This document shows, piece after piece, positions 27,830 to 36,079 of a stretch of DNA of 64,000 nucleotides; within the stretch, counting starts at the first letter, position 1, and each line of letters begins with the position of its first letter. Source of the DNA: Candidatus Poribacteria bacterium. GTDB taxonomy: Bacteria > Poribacteria > WGA-4E > UBA9662. The stretch covers positions 122,176 through 186,175 of the forward strand of contig PAQF01000025.1 of the NCBI GenBank assembly GCA_002709695.1, in the 5' to 3' direction. The notes beneath the pieces were generated by a model, which was given only the letters and a program-made list of their open reading frames with translations, had not been told where the DNA came from and did not search any database. A program made the position numbers and the translations under genes.

Positions 27830-29395
27830 CTATAACTCGAGATTACGCCGCAAAATACTACGGTGCCCCAAATCGTTTTCGAGGCGATAAATTACGGTAT
27901 AGATACCAGACTCTTTCTTAAAACTTTGCAAGTTAATGCGTGGTGAAAACTTAATAAAGACCGAATCATCATCAGGTATCATTACCCGTTTGGTAAACAC
28001 GCCATAACATCTTTCCCCAACCGGATTGAGCACCTTCCAGCTAATCTTCACCGATTTAGGGCGAGGTGCTTGGCTAAGCCACACAACTAACTCATCCTCA
28101 TAAGACTGAGCATCCGATATAACAGCCCCAAATTCAGATAACATTTTCTCTGTTAGAAATGGCAGTTGGCGCTCCATATAACCCTTACCAGGAATAGCTT
28201 GCCAACTACCACCAGTTGCATCGGCAAGTTGTCTAACAGGCAAATAATCAACACCAATCACATCTACACGAATACTATACTCCTTTAGAGATGCAATCAC
28301 CTGATCTTGACTATACTCAGAACGACCATTGTAATCAGCATCATGGAACACACCGTCACTAACCATTACAAATATCCGTTGTGTTAATTCTCGATATTTG
28401 ATTTTATAAATCGCCTTCATTAATGCATCAAGCCCAGACTCTGTTAAGTCGCCCCCACCTTCAAAATCAATCTTCTGGAGCCATTTTTTAAACTTGCGAC
28501 GATTATCCGTCACACCATGCCATTTAATCTTGTGATTCTCAAGATCAGCAAACGTGACCAACCCAACAGCAATATCATACCCTTCGCGATCATATAAATC
28601 GAAAAAATGATCGATGTACGCTCGAACACCACGTACGTTATCTACCATACTGCCGGTTTTATCAATTACAAAGATAACATCAACTTTACTTCCTGATACA
28701 GTGAGCAATTGACGACGAGCAAGATCTGACATCATCTTAGGATAATTGGATGGAGGCGATGTCATTCCTCCCACCCCCGAACTATTAGCAATCGAAGCAA
28801 AGCGTAATGCTTGCCCACGACGACGTTTTTTTTGTGCTTGCTTTAGATCTAGGTTAGGTGAGTTTTCAGCAAGACTGTCTTCTCCCTCCAAAGGAATGCG
28901 AGAAGGAGTTACCCTCCTAAGTACTATGTTACCATCATCTGAAGACCTCCTAATTAAGCGAACACCAGGTCGCAATTTAGGAACCTCTTTAGGAGAAGAT
29001 TTAATTGGATTAATATGAGACATACTACCATGCAGCACCCGCCCATTAGTGATAGATGGCCTACTCTCAATTGATTTGATACCAGCCTTAAGCCGATGAC
29101 TCTCCTCAACTTGATTAATCTTAGTCCAATCCAAACTAGAAGGAAGAGAAGGTTTAGAAATCTCATGTTTCTGTTTAGGCAATTCAACTTGAGAAACAGA
29201 CGGTAATGAAATGGGCTTAACCAACTTAGGTAATTCGTATACTTTAGGCGAAAAGCGAAATATATCAACTTTAATACGGGTTGCAACCAATTCCACAGGT
29301 TGAATAACGACAAATTTGACAACTAATAATATCAAAACGAGATGACAAATCGCAGAAATGGCGAGTGAGGTATGAAGACGCTGGCTATGTAACAT
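27830..29395 (-). CDS. vWA-domain protein with TonB-like membrane anchor
   Basis: A 521-residue protein. Residues 12-29 form one transmembrane helix bearing S14-x3-H18, the SxxxH pattern by which TonB and TolA couple to ExbBD or TolQR. A Pro/Ser/Lys-rich linker spans about 40-230. A von Willebrand A domain follows from about 235 with the MIDAS motif D-K-T-G-S and later G-G-D-L-T-E and V-M-V-S-D-G. The final ~100 residues look like a beta-sandwich (V-K-I-S-W-K-V-L...F-I-K-F-S-P-R). There is no TonB C-terminal domain. A TPR gene follows after 36 bp. A periplasmic metal-dependent binding protein is inferred. Confidence 0.75.
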   Translation of the reverse strand: MLHSQRLHTSLAISAICHLVLILLVVKFVVIQPVELVATRIKVDIFRFSPKVYELPKLVKPISLPSVSQVELPKQKHEISKPSLPSSLDWTKINQVEESHRLKAGIKSIESRPSITNGRVLHGSMSHINPIKSSPKEVPKLRPGVRLIRRSSDDGNIVLRRVTPSRIPLEGEDSLAENSPNLDLKQAQKKRRRGQALRFASIANSSGVGGMTSPPSNYPKMMSDLARRQLLTVSGSKVDVIFVIDKTGSMVDNVRGVRAYIDHFFDLYDREGYDIAVGLVTFADLENHKIKWHGVTDNRRKFKKWLQKIDFEGGGDLTESGLDALMKAIYKIKYRELTQRIFVMVSDGVFHDADYNGRSEYSQDQVIASLKEYSIRVDVIGVDYLPVRQLADATGGSWQAIPGKGYMERQLPFLTEKMLSEFGAVISDAQSYEDELVVWLSQAPRPKSVKISWKVLNPVGERCYGVFTKRVMIPDDDSVFIKFSPRINLQSFKKESGIYTVIYRLENDLGHRSILRRNLEL

Positions 29396-29560
29396 ATCTT
29401 GAACACTACAGGGTAAGACATTAACTTCACAACTACATTCCCACTAAAAACCAAGTGAGATCTCTTCAATGCATAGCCCACAAAGGCATACGGCCAAATT
29501 CTACCCTAGCTATCCTTCAAAGGCAACCGAAATAGTTAGTCTTGTCGAAACCCAGTAACC

Positions 29561-30709
29561 ATGTTAGAATTAGCTCCACATGTCGAAGGTTTGGAGAGAC
29601 GTTTGGATCAAAACTATTTCATTCGAGACAAAAGTAGAATTCCGAGTCCCTCTCTGATTGTCTTCTTAAACCTAGTCAAAGAAAATATAAACCGTGCGAT
29701 TGCAGTAGTTAACGGGGATACCTCAAAGCTGCGACCGCACACAAAAACGCACAAAACAGCTGAAATTATAAAATTACAACTCGACGCAGGTATCACAAAG
29801 CACAAATGCGCCACTCTTCGCGAAGCAAGAATGTTAGCTGAAGTAGGCATATCCGATATCGTCATAGCTTACCAAATCATAGGTCCCAATATAGAGAATC
29901 TAGTGAAACTCATACAGGACTTCCCTGAAGTTGACTTTAAAGTAATAGCCGATCATCCTTCAGCGGTTGATCAGCTATCGTTAGCAACCACGCAAAATTC
30001 CCTTCAACTTAAAGTCATGATTGATCTCAATGTAGGCATGCATCGGACAGGTATCGAAATTGGTGACGCGGCAGTCGAACTTTACACAAAAATCGATCAA
30101 TCCAAGAGCCTCCACGCTTGGGGACTACATGCCTACGACGGGCACATCCATGACCCAACCCCCATAGACCGTGAGAAATCATGCCAAGTAACACTAGAAC
30201 TAGTCTCTAATTTTAAAGAAATGCTTGCGGAGAAAGGACTTGAAGCACCAATAGTCGTGCTCGGAGGCACACCAACATTTCCGATCTATGCAAAGATTCC
30301 AGATGTTGAAACATCCCCTGGGACCTTTATCTTTAGCGACTACGGTTACTCACGAAAATACCCTGATCTCGGTTTCATTCCAGCAGCACTCCTGCTGAGT
30401 CGTGTGATTAGCATACCCACGTCAGAAACATTCACACTAGACCTAGGCCATAAAGCAATCGCGGCAGACCCAAAAGATATCCGCGGAAAAATAATGAATT
30501 TTGAACAAGTAGAAGTCAGCATCCACAACGAAGAACATTGGACAATAAAGATCAACGATGTACAAAAACATATTAGCATCGGACAAGACATCCTCGTTAT
30601 GCCAACGCACATATGCCCAACAGTTGCCTTACACGAATTCTATTACGTTATCGACACAGATGGCAACTTGGTTGATACATGGCAGGTAGAAGCCCGAAAC
30701 CGAAATTAA
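29561..30709 (+). CDS. D-threonine aldolase/D-serine dehydratase-like PLP enzyme
   Basis: A 382-residue fold-type III (alanine racemase-like) PLP enzyme. The PLP lysine is K62 in R-P-H-T-K-T-H-K. The metal site of the family is at the C-terminal domain: M-P-T-H350-I-C352-P-T-V-A-L-H. Such enzymes cleave D-threonine and other D-beta-hydroxy amino acids or dehydrate D-serine. No clear ribosome binding site precedes ATG 29561. It is divergent from the vWA gene and 17 bp upstream of a small membrane-protein gene. Substrate is not determined; catabolism of D-hydroxyamino acids is likely. Confidence 0.85.
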   Translation: MLELAPHVEGLERRLDQNYFIRDKSRIPSPSLIVFLNLVKENINRAIAVVNGDTSKLRPHTKTHKTAEIIKLQLDAGITKHKCATLREARMLAEVGISDIVIAYQIIGPNIENLVKLIQDFPEVDFKVIADHPSAVDQLSLATTQNSLQLKVMIDLNVGMHRTGIEIGDAAVELYTKIDQSKSLHAWGLHAYDGHIHDPTPIDREKSCQVTLELVSNFKEMLAEKGLEAPIVVLGGTPTFPIYAKIPDVETSPGTFIFSDYGYSRKYPDLGFIPAALLLSRVISIPTSETFTLDLGHKAIAADPKDIRGKIMNFEQVEVSIHNEEHWTIKINDVQKHISIGQDILVMPTHICPTVALHEFYYVIDTDGNLVDTWQVEARNRN

Positions 30710-30726
30710 TTAAGTTATCTACAAAA

Positions 30727-31038
30727 ATGAAACTTATAGAAAAAATGAAGAAAAAATGGGGAGTTGGGATCTGGGGTTTCGTTGCTATCATGACAGCATT
30801 TTCATTAGCAGGGACGACAAGCATTTTTTTAAGGAAAAAAATGAATTTCCTGCCAGCAGACTTGCCATTTCTTGCAAACATACTGATTTTTTTCTTAACC
30901 TACCAAATACTTCTACTTACTTACGGAACTGCCGTCGGAAAGTTCCGTTTTTTCTGGGAAAAGGAGAAGAAAATGCTGTTTTTTCTTCTACGCCCTTTTA
31001 CTCCCAAAAAGGATCAAAAAACATCACATGTCCAGTAA
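30727..31038 (+). CDS. Small membrane protein, probable DUF6787 family
   Basis: About 103 residues from ATG 30727. After a basic start (K-L-I-E-K-M-K-K-K-W-G) there are two hydrophobic segments (about 14-31 and 43-63) and a G-K-F-R-F-F-W-E-K-E-K-K-M tail. The K-K-W-G opening, the F-S-L-A-G-T-T-S turn and the Y-Q-I-L-L-L-T-Y-G-T-A-V-G-K-F-R-F-F-W segment match my recollection of DUF6787 proteins, small inner-membrane proteins of unknown function. It lies 17 bp after the PLP-enzyme gene; a longer frame from 30679 would overlap that gene. Confidence 0.6.
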   Translation: MKLIEKMKKKWGVGIWGFVAIMTAFSLAGTTSIFLRKKMNFLPADLPFLANILIFFLTYQILLLTYGTAVGKFRFFWEKEKKMLFFLLRPFTPKKDQKTSHVQ

Positions 31039-31081
31039 AATGGCTGATTAATCAACGGCCAAAAATGTATGGAGCAAAATT

Positions 31082-31591
31082 TTGTTAGAAGCCATTCAGA
31101 TTGAAGATGAAGTCAAGTTCCTTGACGCTAAAGATCTAGACTTAGGCATAGACCAATACGGAGACCTCCAAGTCACATTACCTGATAGTTCAATTCAAAC
31201 GCAAATAAAAATTATAAGATCTTTCCCCTTATCCAACCCAAATCAATTTATTTGCCTGATAGATAAAGACAAAAACGAAATCGGTGTAATAGAAGACATA
31301 AAAGATCTTAAGAAATCAGATCGTAAAATTGTCGTTGAACAACTTGAGAAAGCGTATTATATGCCCAAAATCAAGCGAATCAATTCTATCGACGGGAGAT
31401 TTGGCGTAACCCAATGGCAAATTGAGACCAATTTTGGTCCTAGCCAGATTAACTTGGGTTCTCGAATGGACGTAAGCCCAATGGATAATAACCGGGTACT
31501 GATCAAAGATGTTGACGGAAATCGCTACGAAATCGTTAACTACAATGAGCTTGACCCAAAAAGTCACGCTCTCCTTGAACTATATCTCTAA
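31082..31591 (+). CDS. DUF1854 domain protein
   Basis: A 169-residue soluble protein. The body matches DUF1854: I-R-S-F-P-L-S near 45, C-L-I-D-K-D-K-N-E-I-G-V-I near 58-70, L-E-K-A-Y-Y-M-P-K-I-K-R-I near 88, W-Q-I-E-T near 112 and a final D-G-N-R-Y-E-I. The start is TTG 31082 with GGAG (31071-31074) seven bases upstream; no ATG is available in frame. DUF1854 genes are often near ABC transporters, and their function is unknown. It follows the small membrane-protein gene by 43 bp and is probably in the same operon. Confidence 0.72.
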   Translation: MLEAIQIEDEVKFLDAKDLDLGIDQYGDLQVTLPDSSIQTQIKIIRSFPLSNPNQFICLIDKDKNEIGVIEDIKDLKKSDRKIVVEQLEKAYYMPKIKRINSIDGRFGVTQWQIETNFGPSQINLGSRMDVSPMDNNRVLIKDVDGNRYEIVNYNELDPKSHALLELYL

Positions 31592-31598
31592 AAAAACC

Positions 31599-32168
31599 TT
31601 GTTCTTTCTTACCTTGGACCATGCGACGCTTGCTCTCATTTTAAGTATAATTGCAATACTCCTTTCGATCTCAAAGTGGATCTATGACGCTTGGTTCGAT
31701 TCTGAGAATAACAACGCGTCTAAACCAAGACATAGCAGTCGGTCTCACATTCGAATTGAGCGCCTTGAAGAAGAAACAAACTGCTTCATTACTCGAGGAG
31801 GGTTCCTATTATTTCTTGTTTCGTTCCGTATCTACAACGACAGTGATCAAGTCGCCGTTTCCATTTCCGAATGCAATTTTTGTGCAAAAATTGGGAGAAC
31901 ATGGCATGATGCCACACTTTACGATACTCCACAAGCAAACATCTTCTTAAGTCTAATCCGGCATAACCTTCCTCTAGTACTCGAACCTGAGCAACGCCAA
32001 GATTTTTATGAGGTTTTCGCGTTGGACGACATAATCCCAAGCACCGAAATCAAGACCATGCTAGAACTGCAAAGCAAAGCCGGCATATCAACTAGGTTAC
32101 GACAAAGGCACAAACACCGTGTTGACGAACGCCCCGTATTTGATTTGCTATTTAGAATTCTTGAATAA
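31599..32168 (+). CDS. Unrecognised membrane-anchored protein
   Basis: I do not recognise this gene. The frame gives about 190 residues if it starts at TTG 31599 (31614 TTG is similar; the open frame begins at 31509 but that part overlaps the DUF1854 gene). A single transmembrane helix (L-A-L-I-L-S-I-I-A-I-L-L-S-I-S-K-W-I-Y) is followed by a cytoplasmic-type domain with short strands (F-L-L-F-L-V-S-F-R-I-Y-N-D-S-D) resembling a small beta-sandwich and a basic tail (R-L-R-Q-R-H-K-H-R). No ribosome binding site is clear, so the start is uncertain. It ends the forward operon. Confidence 0.5.
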   Translation: MFFLTLDHATLALILSIIAILLSISKWIYDAWFDSENNNASKPRHSSRSHIRIERLEEETNCFITRGGFLLFLVSFRIYNDSDQVAVSISECNFCAKIGRTWHDATLYDTPQANIFLSLIRHNLPLVLEPEQRQDFYEVFALDDIIPSTEIKTMLELQSKAGISTRLRQRHKHRVDERPVFDLLFRILE

Positions 32169-32332
32169 GTTAGAAGAAAATAGAGTTGCAAAACAAACTT
32201 GGGAGAGGTATTACGGCAACGAAAACTAATTATTATCAAAAACAACTGAACTATCATCTAAATGAATAGCATCCGATAACCTGTTGATTGGAAATGGAAA
32301 AATCAGGATTGCACTAACACAAAGTAGTATTC

Positions 32333-33640
32333 TTAATCGCTGCCGATGGATTCAATAATCCTGACCATTTCAGATCTGCTCAAATTCGAATCTCCAATCA
32401 GCCTCAAATTTATATCATTTTCAAACCAACTATAAACCTGCGCATGACGAAGTTTCATCACACGAACTGATTTTCCGCCAAGCTCAATTTTTTCCTCTAT
32501 GCGATTTCTTACACGATCATTCCCTCTATCGTCCTTATTTCTTCGTGGTCTAAATCGGGAAAAAAAACCAGATCTACGACCTGTTTCCTCAAAAAGGGAA
32601 AACGTCAGAAAGCCGTCGGTATAGCGGAAGTGTAAAGTAGTAGTAGCAGTTTGAGGAAGTTCCATAGGTTCAATTTGGTATAATTCAAAACCTGCAGGAA
32701 GATAGTTTGGTAAAACAGGTTTTTGACCGAAGGCCTTTTCTGCCTCAGGAAATGAAATAGTTTTTCTTGCTTTACGTTTGGAAACTTTAGACACCTTATC
32801 TTCGACGAGTTCTCCTAAGATTCGATCTACCTCATTTAAATCAAAGCTGATTTGAGTAGAAACCTGTAAGTATTGCATCTGGCCATATTTATTAATGCGC
32901 TCAAATCGAAGTGGTATTCCATTTTCCTTTTCTAGCCATAACCGTAACGTAGGTCGATCTTCAAAATTGGGCTCAATCGAAAAGAGGACAGTTTCATATC
33001 CAGCAATCTCATCCACACTACCACCTTTTTGAATCTCATAATTCTTACTCAAGATATCCATGTTTTCTTTCAATAACTGAGAAATCCGCTTTGGTCGTAA
33101 CACACCACCGCGATTCGCTGAAGCACGCGCTCCAAATCGCGGGTCTCTTCGTGTAGTCTTGCCTTCTGTCTGTTGATTGCCTCGAATTGAGAGCTCCATA
33201 AAACGTTCAATGTACTTTTCAATCGAACTATTGACATAACTTTCTATCTCCCAACTTGGCACTCCAGAATCTAACATTTCAAGAACTTTGTTTCGAATTA
33301 ACGTTTGTTGTTCGACAGTTAAATTTTTTCTATAACGGTTGATAGGATCACCTCTACCCATCAGAGGATATCGCACAAGTCGTCTGTGGGATTCGGCTAG
33401 TGGCTTTTGTACAATTACCTCTTCACGGGCGATGCACGAAGGAGAAAATGCATTATCCGAAACACCTACAGTATCCCAATCAATCAAAACCTGCCTAACG
33501 ACATAACTAGCCTTCGCATGATTATTTAGGAGTTGCTCCAACATCTTCTGGTTATCAGCATTGGAAAAATTGCACATACATAATATGAGCACCACTTCTA
33601 AAATTTTGAAGTAATTGTAACTTTTAGCAGTTTTTGGCAT
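32333..33640 (-). CDS. RseB/MucB-like periplasmic regulator of sigma factor
   Basis: A 435-residue exported protein (hydrophobic segment about 13-26). It has the layout of RseB/MucB: an N-terminal LolA-like domain with long helical insert (E-V-I-V-Q-K-P near 75; G-Y-E-T-V-L-F-S-I-E-P and L-R-L-W-L-E-K-E-N-G-I-P-L-R in the middle), and a C-terminal small domain with L-P-A-G-F-E-L and Y-T-D-G-F-L-T-F-S-L-F-E-E. RseB senses envelope lipids or LPS and protects the anti-sigma factor from cleavage. Its place 26 bp after the anti-sigma gene supports the call. The helical insert with a basic R-R-D-P-R stretch is unusual. Confidence 0.72.
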   Translation of the reverse strand: MPKTAKSYNYFKILEVVLILCMCNFSNADNQKMLEQLLNNHAKASYVVRQVLIDWDTVGVSDNAFSPSCIAREEVIVQKPLAESHRRLVRYPLMGRGDPINRYRKNLTVEQQTLIRNKVLEMLDSGVPSWEIESYVNSSIEKYIERFMELSIRGNQQTEGKTTRRDPRFGARASANRGGVLRPKRISQLLKENMDILSKNYEIQKGGSVDEIAGYETVLFSIEPNFEDRPTLRLWLEKENGIPLRFERINKYGQMQYLQVSTQISFDLNEVDRILGELVEDKVSKVSKRKARKTISFPEAEKAFGQKPVLPNYLPAGFELYQIEPMELPQTATTTLHFRYTDGFLTFSLFEETGRRSGFFSRFRPRRNKDDRGNDRVRNRIEEKIELGGKSVRVMKLRHAQVYSWFENDINLRLIGDSNLSRSEMVRIIESIGSD

Positions 33641-33666
33641 TGAATAGATCCAATCTCAGTTCCCTT

Positions 33667-34182
33667 TTAATATCCAAAGTATGTATCTAGATAAACCTGA
33701 GAATCATCCGATACAACAAAATTGGTGTCAACCGATGATTCTTGTGAGGATGAGTCTTCCCCCATAAACCAAAAAACCGCCGTCTGTTCACTATGAGCAA
33801 TCAGGTAAAAATCAAGCGGATCTTCCAAGGAATCCTGATCAACATTAAAAACAAAAAGAGAGAAAGCAAATACTGCAATCAAAACGGCACTAGAAACAAC
33901 AGGTATAGGACGTAGAAACCATTCTCTTATAAGTATAGCAAAACGAGCTTTCCAACTGTCTTTACTCTCCTCTTCGATACGAGACTGAACTCCTTCCCAA
34001 ATACCAGATGGTGTTGGCTGACGAAGCTTGGACATCAATTGGCTGTTTCGCTGAAGATTCTCAAAAGTTTCGGCTGATTCCTGACAACCACTAAGGTATC
34101 TTTCAACAGCTAGCTTTTCCTCTTCATTTAACTCACGATCCAAGTATGCAGAAAGTTGTCGTTGTACCTTTTTTCTATTCAT
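33667..34182 (-). CDS. Transmembrane anti-sigma factor (degenerate zinc motif)
   Basis: A 171-residue single-pass protein. Residues 1-45 look like an anti-sigma domain (L-S-A-Y-L-D-R-E-L-N-E-E-E), a helix spans about 93-114 (V-S-S-A-V-L-I-A-V-F-A-F-S-L-F-V-F), and the remaining ~55 residues are periplasmic and acidic. In the zinc anti-sigma motif H-x3-C-x2-C, His is Tyr29 and the last Cys is Ser36; only C33 remains, so zinc binding is unlikely. The start overlaps the sigma gene stop by 4 bp. It should hold the ECF sigma factor at the membrane. Confidence 0.8.
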   Translation of the reverse strand: MNRKKVQRQLSAYLDRELNEEEKLAVERYLSGCQESAETFENLQRNSQLMSKLRQPTPSGIWEGVQSRIEEESKDSWKARFAILIREWFLRPIPVVSSAVLIAVFAFSLFVFNVDQDSLEDPLDFYLIAHSEQTAVFWFMGEDSSSQESSVDTNFVVSDDSQVYLDTYFGY

Positions 34183-34793
34183 TGATTTTCTCGCTTCAAA
34201 ATTTTTCTCAACTGCATTCTCGCTTCATATAGACGGGATTTGACACGACCGATGGAACATCCCAAAACCGCAGAAAGGTCTTCATAGGAGAGCTCTTCCA
34301 TTTCACGAAGTACCAATATAGTACGATGTGATTCTTTAAGTTGTTCAAGCGCCCTATGCAAAATCTGCTGTTGTTCAAATGCAAGTATATCATCCTCTGG
34401 AGATTGATGGTCCACCGGCACCCATGCTTGGGAATCATCAATTTCCACTGCATCCGTCTTTCGCCTTGTTCGGCGGGACTTTTCATTAAGCGACAGATTT
34501 TTAGCAATTCGATATAGCCAAGTTGAAAACTTAGATTTGAACCTGAATTGACCAATTTTCTCCCAGACAGATACAAATACATCCTGTGTAATATCCTGTG
34601 CATCTTCGAGACTACCAAGTATGCCATAAGCAATGTTATAGACCTGAGTCTCATACTTCTTAACAATTTCTTCCATTGCTTTTAGATCTCTATTCTGACA
34701 ACGCTTAACCAAATCAATTTCGTATTGATCAATAGGCAACAAGGTCTTTTTAGGAAAAAACGTAGTAATGGAAAAAATACTGTATGCTTGCAT
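34179..34793 (-). CDS. ECF RNA polymerase sigma factor, RpoE-like
   Basis: A 204-residue group IV sigma factor. Region 2 shows Y-N-I-A-Y-G-I-L-G-S-L-E-D-A-Q-D-I-T-Q-D-V-F and F-S-T-W-L-Y-R-I-A-K-N-L; region 4 shows L-R-E-M-E-E-L-S-Y-E-D-L-S-A-V-L-G-C-S-I-G-R-V-K-S-R-L. Region 3 is absent. The first ~22 residues are longer than usual; a TTG at 34741 is an alternative start. An ECF-type promoter lies immediately upstream, suggesting autoregulation. Downstream are the anti-sigma and RseB-like genes. Target genes probably concern envelope stress. Confidence 0.88.
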   Translation of the reverse strand: MQAYSIFSITTFFPKKTLLPIDQYEIDLVKRCQNRDLKAMEEIVKKYETQVYNIAYGILGSLEDAQDITQDVFVSVWEKIGQFRFKSKFSTWLYRIAKNLSLNEKSRRTRRKTDAVEIDDSQAWVPVDHQSPEDDILAFEQQQILHRALEQLKESHRTILVLREMEELSYEDLSAVLGCSIGRVKSRLYEARMQLRKILKRENQ

Positions 34794-34801
34794 GCTAACT
34801 T

Positions 34802-34829
34802 TATAGACAAATAGGTTTGAGAAAAGTTC
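34802..34829 (-). promoter_or_regulatory. Predicted ECF (sigmaE-type) promoter of the sigma factor operon
   Basis: On the reverse strand GAACTT (34829-34824), then 16 bp, then TCTATA (34807-34802). This matches the sigmaE-group pattern (GAACTT-N16-TCT). It ends eight bases before the ATG at 34793, so the transcript would be leaderless or have an extremely short leader. Confidence 0.5.
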
Positions 34830-34971
34830 GTTTTTTCTAGATCAGGTTTTGACTCTGGTCAATATATCCAACTCATTTGCAGAAGTCAACAAATCAAAAG
34901 TTTTTCAGAAGGGAAACAAAATGGATCAAATCAATGGGAAGGAACAACAGTAGATAACGAATGGGTATTCT

Positions 34972-36060
34972 TTATCCATCAACCATCAAATTTTCTTCTA
35001 GATGGCTTTCTTGCTGAAATAAAGCAGCAGTAAAATCCTTGGCGACAAAATCACGAAGATCATCAAGTTGTTCTCCTATACCGATCAGCTTAATAGGAGC
35101 TCCAATTTCATGCTTAACTGCAATCACAATCCCCCCTTTGGCAGTACCATCAAGCTTGGTAATAGCAACACCCGTTACAGGAACAGCCTCATGAAATATC
35201 TTGGCTTGGATAATTGCATTTTGGCCTGCTGTGCCATCAATTACCAATAGTACCTCATGTGGAGCACCAGAGATTGTGCGCTCCATTATACGCCCAATCT
35301 TAGCCAATTCATCCATCAAAGGTTTCTTCGTATGAAGCCTACCCGCAGTATCAACAATCACCACATCAACTCCACGAGATTTCCCGGCTTCCACCGCATC
35401 AAAAACCACAGATGCTGGGTCAGCACCCTGACTTCCTTTAACCAATTCGGCTCCAGCACGATCACACCATATTTGCAGTTGATCCGCAGCAGCCGCACGA
35501 AATGTGTCTGCTGCCGCAATGAGTACAGAATTATCTTCAGACCTGAATCGATGAGCAAGTTTCCCAATCGTTGTCGTCTTACCAGCACCATTAACACCCA
35601 AAACAAGAATTACATACGGTTGGTGATCAGAAATATCCAGAGGTTGATCAGTTTCATCCAGAATACTGAGAATCTCTTGCTGGATAACGCTCTCTAAATC
35701 GGATGAGTCACTCAGCCCTTTCGAATGCACGATATCGCGGACATTTTCCATAAGCATCATCGTTGTATTGACTCCCACATCAGCCTGTATAAGGATCTCT
35801 TCGATCTCCTCCATCAGTTCCTCGTCGATTTTCCGACCTGCTCGCAGAAGAGATCGAACACGACCCACCAGGTTTTCTTGAGTCTTCGACAACCCAGCTT
35901 TGAGACGATTAAACCAACTTGTTCTTTTTTCTCCCTCAGTACTATTAGCAGAGGAATCCAATTTATCTCCAACAACATCCGAATCCATTGTTTCCAATGG
36001 TACCGACGGCGCTTGATCTTTTACTTTGTCCTTCTTTTTGAATAGGTTTCTTAACACCAA
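34972..36060 (-). CDS. ftsY: Signal recognition particle receptor FtsY
   Basis: A 362-residue GTPase that receives SRP-ribosome complexes at the membrane. A short charged A region (1-50) is followed by the N domain (about 55-140) and G domain: G-V-N-G-A-G-K-T-T at about 154-162, D-T-F-R-A-A-A, D-T-A-G-R-L-H, T-K-L-D-G-T-A-K-G-G and the G-x-G-E-Q-x-D-D-L end. Every diagnostic SRP-GTPase motif is intact. It begins 19 bp after the smc stop, so smc and ftsY form an operon. Confidence 0.95.
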   Translation of the reverse strand: MVLRNLFKKKDKVKDQAPSVPLETMDSDVVGDKLDSSANSTEGEKRTSWFNRLKAGLSKTQENLVGRVRSLLRAGRKIDEELMEEIEEILIQADVGVNTTMMLMENVRDIVHSKGLSDSSDLESVIQQEILSILDETDQPLDISDHQPYVILVLGVNGAGKTTTIGKLAHRFRSEDNSVLIAAADTFRAAAADQLQIWCDRAGAELVKGSQGADPASVVFDAVEAGKSRGVDVVIVDTAGRLHTKKPLMDELAKIGRIMERTISGAPHEVLLVIDGTAGQNAIIQAKIFHEAVPVTGVAITKLDGTAKGGIVIAVKHEIGAPIKLIGIGEQLDDLRDFVAKDFTAALFQQESHLEENLMVDG

Positions 36061-36079
36061 CTGAGATTTCCTCTAGTGA

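Noticed and set aside
30756..31088. 110-codon + strand frame overlapping the small membrane protein
   Set aside because: The other frame (30727-31038) has the two hydrophobic helices and family-like motif; this one is out of frame with no domain.
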